Below are positions 56,288-64,000 of a stretch of DNA of 64,000 nucleotides, one piece after another. Both the position numbers and the translations under genes were made by a program. The stretch is from Cladorrhinum sp. PSN259. Taxonomy: Eukaryota > Ascomycota > Sordariomycetes > Sordariales > Podosporaceae. Positions within the stretch are counted from its first letter, which is position 1; each line of letters opens with the position of its first letter. A model generated the notes under the pieces. It was not told where the DNA came from, made no database searches, and saw nothing but the letters and a program-made list of their open reading frames with translations. The stretch spans positions 186,001 through 250,000 of the forward strand of contig MU867072.1 of the NCBI GenBank assembly GCA_033725935.1, given 5' to 3'.

Positions 56288-57890
56288 CTAACAGAATCCT
56301 CTTGGATCAAATAGCGTTCTGCTGTAAGTCGGCATGGTATATTGCGGTCGAGCCGATGCATTGAGGAGTTGTTCAAACGCTTGTAATCTCCTAGAAAGTT
56401 CCCGGTGCTCCTGTACTATTTGCTTATTTCGTCGCTCAAGGTAGTGTATGTACTCGGTTGCTTTTGTTAGAACAGTACCCTGTGTAACCGGACGAAGCAG
56501 TCAGTACAAAAAAACCATCCTAATTAGGGATAAAACTTAGCTACCCACCTTGCTAACTTTGGGTGCTCTTGAAGGTTGTGTTGCATCCTCTTCTTCTTCC
56601 CCATGTTCAGATATTGTCTGAAGTGCCGGGATAGCATCCCTCAACTCCGAAATCTTGTCCTTCAGATTCGTCCGGTATTTTCTCTCAATGTCATTGTGAG
56701 CTGTACGGTCTCCCGTCCCTGCCTTTGGCTTCTCCTTGGACTTGTCATTTACGCTTATGCTCCCCTGTCTTTTAGGCGGATTGGTCGGGAAAGCGCGTGA
56801 CTGTGGAGCTGCAAACTGCGGCGGAGATATTGGTTTTGATCCTGGAATGCCCAGATTATTGCTTCCCAAGCTCCCTCCCGCTCCGAATGGCACGGTCATG
56901 TTAGAGTTAAAACCGGCGAAGTTGAGGTTGATATTCGACCCAAGTCCTCCCATGCTCGGCCCTGGGTTCATGGCAATTGCAATTAACCTTCTTTGCTCGG
57001 CCTCGTTGAGGGCTGGACTTTGAATCCCAAAGTCCATCCTGATCCCTGGTTGTGGTCTTTCCCAGCTTAGAGGTGTTGAGTAAAGTCCTTCGCGTGGCGG
57101 AACATCTTGGGGCGGCGCAGAATCGATCTTTGAGAGGTGGTCAGCAAGATTGATTGACGAGAATCTGTCGTCGTCGTTGTCGTCGTCGTCGTCGTCCGAA
57201 AGCGCATTATCGAGCGCACTGTCGTCCAGAAAGTCCTCGGCTTTCAGCGCAGTGGATCTGTGAGTGGTGTTTGTGGGCCTTTTATCAAATGTCAGTCAAG
57301 TTGCCAGTCGCTGTGGCAGGGATAGGACTGCCACCAACAGCGCCCTGCACTCACCGACGTGTCATGGGCGCTTTCCCCTTGGCATCATGTCTTGGGGGTT
57401 CAGCACCTTCGGGAATGCGAGCAAGAGCTTCTTCCTTGTCGAAGTCAATCCAATAATCAACCGAATCCAGCGGAGTCGAGTCCATGCTCAGCCGAGACCG
57501 TTTCCTCTCGTGCTTATCTCTGCCTCTCGGTGCCCTTGCTGGTAAAACTGGTCTACCCTGACTGCCATGTAATGAAGCTATTGACGGTGCGGATGGATTC
57601 GGAGACATGCTCGTCAACCCGGTTAGTGAAGAAGGCTGGGCGACTGAGTCAAGCGAGAGCGAGGGCGCCGAGGATGGCGAGAGAGACAAGCCGGCGGTCT
57701 CAACACCCAAAGCCGCCGTATCCCAAATTGACGGCGCCTGGGCAGTAGAAACGCTAAGAAATGGTTGATCGACTGGGTTAATCGTCTGCAAGGCGTCAAC
57801 AAGTGATCAGACAAGTATGTGAAACTTCCATCTCACCTGACTGTTGGGCATCGAGAAGTACTCGAGGTGTCTAAGAGGATCTGAATCCAT
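56288..57890 (-). CDS. srbB: SREBP-class bHLH transcription factor without membrane segments (SrbB-like)
   Basis: A 468-aa nuclear factor in four exons: 57890-57837, 57785-57355, 57278-56549 and 56479-56288. The bHLH begins near residue 347 (AHNDIERKYRTNLKDKI) and continues across the last intron into GTVLTKATEYIHYLERRNK, followed by a leucine-zipper-like helix (LSRRLQAFEQLL) that nearly ends the protein. The Tyr in ERKYR marks the SREBP class. There are no hydrophobic segments, so it is not an ER-anchored precursor. Aspergillus SrbB has this form and works with SrbA in hypoxia, carbon and sterol control (established); orthology here is inferred. Other features: acidic D-rich run around residues 180-195 encoded by a GAC repeat, and Ser/Pro-rich N-terminal half. 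Exon 1 encodes only 18 residues (MDSDPLRHLEYFSMPNSQ). Confidence 0.82.
57166..57197. repeat. GTC/GAC trinucleotide repeat coding for poly-Asp
   Basis: About ten GTC-type units with one GTT interruption (GAC on the coding strand) encode the acidic run in the SrbB-like factor. It may vary in length between strains. Confidence 0.85.
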
Positions 57891-60358
57891 TATCGCGTGT
57901 GCATACCGCTTTGGTGAGTGCAACCTGGGTGTGAGTGACGGAGAATAAGGTTCAGGAGAGATTCCAATCAGAGTCCGGCCTGATAGGGTTCCGGGGTGGC
58001 TTATTTGCTGTATAGCCAAGTGCTATTTTTTCCGGAGGCGTAATTCCGGAATTTGGGTCGGATGTCAATGTCTCAAGGCCAAGGATATGTGTGTGTCAGG
58101 AGAGGCACGGCAAAGAGAATTACTGCAGCGTGGGATGCTTTGCCGGCAACGTTGAATGGATGAGAAAGACGCGGGGTAAACCGAGTGAGCGGTGGTTTCC
58201 GAGAGATATCAGGAGCCACACGAGTTCGGGGTAAGTAGAATGTTCATGAGCTGGCTCGTTGAACACAGCAGCAGAAGCAGCGGACTGGATCGGGCAGCCG
58301 GTGACACAAAGTTGCGCCTCGATATCACCAAGCGGGAGACTTAGGGGAGGACAAGTGGCGGACGGCGAGATATTGTCGTGAGACAAGACTGGCACGTATC
58401 CGTTCTGCGGTGACGGAGAAGGGCCCAGACGGGATGAAAAAGAAGGAGCGATAGGTAGCACAACGGGGGACGAGAGCGTGGAGGACACCTGGGGAGTAGC
58501 GTGGTAGACAGACGTCTAAATTATTTTAGCGGGTGCGAGTGTGGGTGGTGGCTATGTCTTGGTATCTGAGCCGACAGAAGAACGAGCGGACTGGTCAGCA
58601 ATAAGGTAGTCGCGAGATATGGTGTTGGATTCCCAAGTCCGGAGGATAGTAGGAACCAGTGCTGGTGGCCAGTGGTAACTGTCAACAAGCAAATAGGCCG
58701 TTGTTGAGAGGACCGAAGGGAACGAGGCAAGTGGGTCGGGTGCAGGATGTTGTTGAGGTTGTGGTCCCGGTCGATGACCAGAGGCAGGTTGGTGAGAATG
58801 GAACACCCCCCTTGTTTTTACAGCGTCAAGTCGGTGAAGTGTTGCTAGAACGCCGAGAATGCAGAGTTCCCTTCCATCTAACGGCTAGGGGGGGGTCCAC
58901 GAACTTCGACGACGACGGTCCAGTGGCTTGACGATAACGAAGTAACCAAGTAACGAGCGGACGCGAGACTACCAGAATAACTAACAGTGATAGCAGATGG
59001 AAGAGTACTCTGCCCGTTCTAGTGCGGGAAGAGGGGGCATGCGAATTCTGAATTCACTGCTTCTGCTTCCAAATTCAACGCAAGTAATGTCGTCGCGTTA
59101 CACCCAGAATGGGGGCATATCGGGACATACGGGGAACGGGGCTTGCTGGAGTGGTGCACTGTGTGTGCTAGTGAGTCTGTTGCCATCAAAAATTGTCGAG
59201 ATGGCCTGACATGTTCCCATTCGGAAATTCACTCAGGAATTCGCTTCGGCTCTCACTCGCCATCTGCGAGGAAGGACGTGAATGCTTCCCGCGGAGGCCA
59301 ATCGGGGGAGTTGGAGCTCTGACGCAGAGCCTTTGATTTTGGGCCCATTTGCCCTTGAAATCATGCCACTTTTTGTCTTGGAGAAGGCTGCGAGGGGTGC
59401 AGTCTCCACCCGTAACTGCTGGCCAAGCCGGCAGTAGCTCGGGGCAGCTCCTCCTCTGATTGGTCATATGCACTCAATTCGCCCGCGGTGGCTGTCAGCC
59501 TTGCGTCCTGGACTGGTCTGGACCCTGAGATCAGGCACTGCCAACCATGTCCCCTGCTGGTCTAGTCGAGTCTGGATCCACACTCGGGATTTCTGGATTT
59601 CCCTGCATTCTAAAACCCAACAGCTGCCGCGCGCATCGTTCCTGAACCCGTTAACCAATGAGCCGTAGCACGTTACCATTACCAGATGGAAGAAAAGGAG
59701 AAACTATCTCGATCGCATTGATCAAGAGGGTGAGTGGGTATGATGGGCGAGATGGACGGTACTTTCGCCGTGTACATATAGATGGAGTGAAAGGACGAAG
59801 CCGAGAAATTCGAAAGGACGCGAAGCTACCTCACGATCGGCGATCATAAGTCACTCCAAATAAGTAGCAAAGCTGTCTCCTTCCAGAGCAGTTAACAAGC
59901 ACGAAAATACCTTCAGCGTGTCATTACACCGGCCCGGCCCGGACGTTTTTGTTCTTTGACTTTCTGGTTGCCCCGAGGGGACCAGATTGCTTGCGATTCA
60001 GTTGGCGGAAGCCATGCCGTCAATTGACCCTAACCCTATCTACACTAGGCTTGAAGATAGGTACCTATGGAGTACATCATGGAGGGGTGGAGAACCCCGC
60101 GTATCCTTCTGGAAGCACTGGGGAACCTTGAAGGCAGCCACGACCGACGATGGCAGATGACGGAAGCTCTGTAGCTTCCGTCCCCGGCGATTGAACTACC
60201 ACGAGGTGCTTAGGTCTGTTTATGGTTTGCGAGACAACGCGTTTCCACAGAACGATCCATCGCGCAGAAAATAACCAAGCTTTAAATAAATTTGGAAAAT
60301 AGCATCCAGCCGTCTGCTAGAACCAAGGGCAACGCCAAACTCAGCAAAACAACAAAAC
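57891..60358. other. Intergenic, 2.5 kb: divergent promoters of srbB-like and atg12
   Basis: Open minus-strand frames (58120-58488, 58552-58890) lack ATG starts and conserved features; they may lie in the 5' leader of the bHLH gene. A CCCTAACCCTA sequence occurs at 60028-60038. Confidence 0.5.
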
Positions 60359-60884
60359 ATGGCGTCACCTCCTCCATCCACTGCGGCTTCGGCTTCCTCT
60401 CCTGGTAACTCAGTACCGGCATCCCCTGTTCTTGAAGGACGGCACTCTCCAGACCTTCCCCTGACGATGAGCGCATCCACTGTTTTGATGACGCTTCCTC
60501 GCGATGCCACAGCCGCCCTGGCTGCCGCCGGAGGCTTCCCACAGGAGAAAGTCATCGTCCGATTTAGGCCCGTTGGTGCAGCGCCCGCCATCCCTCAGCT
60601 CGTTGTCAGGGTTGCCAGCGCACACAAGTTCGACTCCGTCGTTGCCCATTTGAGAAAGAAGCTCAAGGTTAGAGAGACAGACAGCGTTTTTCTCTACGTC
60701 AACAGCACTTTTGCGCCAGCCCTTGACGAAGTTGTAGGAAACCTGTGGAGGGTAGGTTGCAATACCACCGGGTGTCAAGATTGATGTTTGTGCAGGACGG
60801 ATGCTAACCGATGGTCGACAGTGCTTCAAGGATTCACAAGATCATCTTAACGTCTCGTACTCGATTACGCCGGCGTTTGGATAG
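60359..60884 (+). CDS. atg12: Autophagy ubiquitin-like protein ATG12
   Basis: A 151-aa protein in two exons, 60359-60751 and 60822-60884 (70-bp intron, GTAGGT donor, GCTAAC branch, GACAG acceptor). A disordered Ser/Pro N-terminus of ~60 aa precedes the ubiquitin fold: VIVRFRPVGAAPAIPQ, SAHKFDSVVAHLRKKL, DSVFLYVNSTFAPALDEVV and, across the intron, LWRCFKDSQDHLNVSYSIT. It ends PAFG with the C-terminal Gly that Atg7/Atg10 conjugate to a Lys of Atg5 (established). No residues follow the Gly, as usual for Atg12, so no processing is needed. Convergent with panB, 265 bp apart. Confidence 0.96.
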
Positions 60885-61149
60885 TAAGTTGTCATTTATA
60901 ACACCTTCGATTGGGTATCTACCGCCATATATTGTGATTGCCTCATTTTATTTATCCAACAAGTATGATACGGTGTCAAAGTATCTACAACAACAAAGGT
61001 ATCAGCCAACATGCTGTGATCAGATTTGTCGACGACGCTGCAAGAGATGAAATAAGCATCAGAACGCTGAACTCCACCCAAACACAAGATAGCCAATATA
61101 AATGCAAAAATAAGCAAACAGCCTCCAGCAACGCCAGTCTATAATGCGT

Positions 61150-62184
61150 CTAGAAATCCCTGGCCTTTTCGATGAACGCCTCCAACTCCTCCTTTACAAT
61201 GGGATAGGTATGCTCCTTAGCCGGAAATTGCCGACTCTTAACCTCGTCCCGATAAGTCTCGATAGCCCTCAAACTCTCTGCCCAAACATCGCCATACTTC
61301 TTGACGAACTTGGGGAGAAATCTTCCTGGAGGGCAGTTGCCCGTCATGTCAATTTGGACCAAGACCTGGCCCGAGGTGCCATTACCCGCTCCAATGCCGA
61401 TGGTGGGGATCTTGAGCTTCTTCGTGATCATTTCGCCAACCTCGGCAGGGACGGCCTCGAGTACAGCAGCAAAGGCTCCAGCCTCCTGAACGGCAAGTGC
61501 GTCTTCGAGCACACTCATGGCACCCATCGACGTCTTGCCCTGGACGCGGAAGCCTCCCAAAGCATTTGATCTCTGAGGTGTAAGACCGATGTGGGCGAGG
61601 ACTGGAATACCGGCGGTAGTGATCTTTCGGATGGTGGGGGCCATTTCTTTGCCTCCTTCGAGCTTGATGCCGTTAACACGGCCTTCCTTGATGAAGCGGA
61701 TGGCGGTCTCGAGAGCTTGCTCTGGCGCGATTTCATAAGAGCCCATAGGAAGGTCTCCAATGATAAAGGAGCTTTTGGCGGCACGTGCAACGGATCGACA
61801 GTGCAGCAGCATCTCCTCGACAAGAACTTCGCTGGTATCCTCCATGCCCATAGCAACCATGGCCAGACTGTCTCCGACGAGGATCATGTCCATGCCGGCG
61901 GTATCAGCAACATAGGCGCTGGGGAAGTCGTGGGCAGTGATCATGGTGATAGGCTCACCCTTCCTGTGCAAGGACCGAAGGGTGCCCATTGTGACTTTTT
62001 TGCGGGGGTTGGCTGCTGGTGTTCCCATGGGCGAGTGCGAGCTGTATCTTTTCTGCTCATTCTGGGAGATTGGTGCCGAGAAACGCTGGACTGCTGGCGA
62101 TCTTGTAGGTCGCGTGCAGCCTGCCGCTCGAGCGAGGGTGGCACACGACCTCCTTGATACCAGTGTTGTTGATAGGCGCTGCAT
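61150..62184 (-). CDS. panB: Ketopantoate hydroxymethyltransferase (3-methyl-2-oxobutanoate hydroxymethyltransferase)
   Basis: A 344-aa intronless enzyme that adds a hydroxymethyl group from methylene-THF to 2-oxoisovalerate, the first committed step of pantothenate and CoA synthesis. The first ~50 aa are basic and Ser/Arg-rich with no early acids (MQRLSTTLVSRRSCATLAR), a mitochondrial presequence. The TIM barrel carries ITAHDFPSAYVAD, the metal-binding VGDSLAMVAMGM, IGDLPMGSY, IKLEGG, AHIGLTPQ and the catalytic Glu in VLEAVPAE, then IGIGAG. Size and motif order match fungal PanB / Neurospora pan-2 type proteins. The reading frame is complete with a single clear ATG. Confidence 0.95.
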   Translation of the reverse strand: MQRLSTTLVSRRSCATLARAAGCTRPTRSPAVQRFSAPISQNEQKRYSSHSPMGTPAANPRKKVTMGTLRSLHRKGEPITMITAHDFPSAYVADTAGMDMILVGDSLAMVAMGMEDTSEVLVEEMLLHCRSVARAAKSSFIIGDLPMGSYEIAPEQALETAIRFIKEGRVNGIKLEGGKEMAPTIRKITTAGIPVLAHIGLTPQRSNALGGFRVQGKTSMGAMSVLEDALAVQEAGAFAAVLEAVPAEVGEMITKKLKIPTIGIGAGNGTSGQVLVQIDMTGNCPPGRFLPKFVKKYGDVWAESLRAIETYRDEVKSRQFPAKEHTYPIVKEELEAFIEKARDF

Positions 62185-64000
62185 GGTGGATGGTAAATGC
62201 GGGAAATATCAAGGGTTAGGGAATATAGTGACAGCCGATTATGCAGGGTGACGTCGCACTCAGACAGACAACGCGGGGGGTGTCGATCTAAAATTTGTAG
62301 AACTTTGAAATGGTTGTTGTTGTTGCTCTATTCAGATGCAATCAACTATTGGAGTTTTTGGATGCAAAATGAAGAAGAAATGAGAGAGGGTTTGGCATGG
62401 TGAGAGGGAAACATTTATAATTGGGCGCAGCAGTCTTGTTGAGGAGCTTTTTATTGATGATCATGATGATTTTTGCTGCGTACAATTGAGTATCTTTGGA
62501 GTTTTCCACACATTACATGGAAGGCGGCCGTTTGGGGAGCAGCTCGGCTCCGCGCGGACTGGGGTCTTTGTTATAGAGACTGTGTTACATTTAACGGTGT
62601 TAGTGAGGCATTGAGGATTGTTGACAATTTTCACATACGAATTTTCTTTCAGTTTTGGTATCATGATGATGCTTTTCTTCCATTCGCCTCCTAATGAAGA
62701 TTTTCGAAGGTGATCAATTCAATTTACCAGACTTTGTCATGACGTTCGTTTGTTGTGGGAAAAGGTCGTTTTCATGAGTTCAGGATGTACAGTCCAGGGT
62801 TCAGGTCAGTCAACTTGCTCAGTCTCCAAAGGTCACTCTTTAAGCTGATATCTTAACAACTATCTATCTACCGGGTACCAAATGCTACTGAACAGGTTCT
62901 TGCGTTGTATATATTTGTTCTCTTTTTCTACGACCGTTCCTTAAGTCATATTGTCATGGGGAAAATTAGAATCGGTATAGTCTTTTTAGCATTTCATCAC
63001 AGTTCTTTCAGAAGAGGGTGTCGCTTCACCGCCCGCCCGGCAACCCACCCCCTAAAAGACGGGTTCCGTTCGGCTGATCGGCGTTTGCGGGCAACGCTTT
63101 GTTAGATGAGGAACTGCTCCGTGATTGGTTCGGGATTTCTCCTCGAGTCTCCTCACCTGCAATCATGGACCCGAGGTTTGATTTTAGCGAGGTTTTACCC
63201 CAAACTGCCACAAAGTTTACAGCGCCCCCACTAAGGGACACAAGGAATAACGTACCTAGCTATTACTTGAGGTGGTGCAAAAACATGGAATTGTTTTTCT
63301 AGTGGGTAATTATGGTTCTTCCTCACCACGTAAGCTATTCAGATGAATCTTTGAGGGGAAAGGTGGTGTAGGGAGTTCTGTTTGAAGTCTGATATCTCCG
63401 ACGAGTTATGGGATCTAATGTACAGGATGCATACTATAGTATAAGAGGATATTATCTAGATAAAGTAAAGATCGGACCCCGATCTGGAGATGCGGAACAC
63501 AGCTTGGCGGTGTCGTTGTTGACCCTGAGACTGATGACCAAGCTTTTCATATCCCCCCAGCACCAAGGCCAAGCCCGTGTGGCCGATATCCCGGGGATGA
63601 AACCAGTTGCATCCGATTTGGAGTACTGACAGCTTTTTGATGTAAAAGAGGGAATAGATTAGAATTCCTTCTAATATGAGGCCATTACTCCTCAATGCCT
63701 GCTACTGGAGGGTCTCATTGAGGCATTGATCTCTCCATTTGTAGGGAAAGGAAATTGGACTGATGGACTGTCTTGAATTTACTAAAGAGCAGAGTCAGAA
63801 CCAAGCAAAGTATCCACTTCTCTAGGTGAAGAGGTACTCCATGTGGCTTTCGATCACCGTTGCTTGACTTCAAATATCCAAACTTCCATGCTTCAGGTTG
63901 CACGTTTCCAGTTCAACTCCCAGTTCCCGACTTGGGACAAAGACTGGTCAAGATTGGGTGCGCAGCCCAACCGACCCTGCTGACTTCTATGGCGTCACTG
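62185..64000. other. Intergenic: panB promoter and right edge
   Basis: 1.8 kb to the window end with no supported gene. Short open frames (for example 63099-63302) start at TTG and lack recognisable sequence. Confidence 0.5.

Noticed and set aside
58120..58890. Minus-strand Ser/Pro-rich frames upstream of the SrbB-like gene
   Set aside because: No ATG in frame. Pyrimidine-rich leaders give Ser/Pro-rich translations by default. Possibly 5' UTR.
60028..60038. CCCTAACCCTA, telomere-like repeat
   Set aside because: Fewer than two repeat units. Far too short to be an interstitial telomere; chance or a small promoter element.
63099..63302. 67-codon plus-strand frame near the right edge
   Set aside because: Starts at TTG, no splice-supported extension, no recognised family.

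Overview
The window reads as chromosomal DNA of a filamentous ascomycete, most likely a sordariomycete. The evidence is the short introns (about 50-85 bp) with CTNAC-type branch points, a dispersed single 5S rRNA gene carrying its own upstream TATA box, intron-containing nuclear tRNA genes, a Rieske-fused NAD(P)H nitrite reductase of the nit-6/niiA type, and fungal forms of the SREBP, KIN1, DBF4 and SRS2 families. All exon structures below were built by eye from splice signals, frame and family conservation. No transcript data or database search was available.

Layout. 0-8 kb: a class I aldolase of the DHDPS family, a Whi2-like BTB-type regulator, a GPATCH1-type G-patch protein and a small unknown hydrophilic protein, all on the minus strand. 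10-26 kb: a KIN1/MARK-type kinase (+), an SRS2-type UvrD helicase (-), an unknown single-pass membrane protein with a Q/Y/N/E repeat (+), and an SREBP precursor (+). 28-32 kb: nitrite reductase (+), preceded by two perfect NIT4/NirA-type palindromes and several GATA sites. 32.6-34.1 kb: a small Pol III group on the minus strand, tRNA-Asp, 5S rRNA and tRNA-His. 34.1-42.9 kb: a gene-poor interval of 8.8 kb. 43-49 kb: a second DHDPS-family aldolase and a secreted tyrosinase with eight exons. 51-62 kb: a DBF4 orthologue and a mitochondrial ICP55-type aminopeptidase transcribed divergently, a second SREBP-class bHLH factor (SrbB-like), ATG12, and ketopantoate hydroxymethyltransferase (panB). The last 1.8 kb shows no gene.

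How the genes relate. Most are ordinary housekeeping or regulatory genes that happen to be neighbours; I see no biosynthetic cluster, virus, transposon or CRISPR. The most notable points are: (i) both SREBP-class regulators (srbA-like with membrane segments, srbB-like without) lie 31 kb apart, with introns at nearly the same place in the bHLH; (ii) two divergent DHDPS-family aldolases; (iii) one clear and one probable GC-AG intron; (iv) an in-frame, stop-free 216-bp intron in the Whi2-like gene; (v) recognisable regulatory sites upstream of nitrite reductase and DBF4; (vi) structured, non-coding DNA in the gene-poor interval. I did not find a clearly undescribed multi-gene system.
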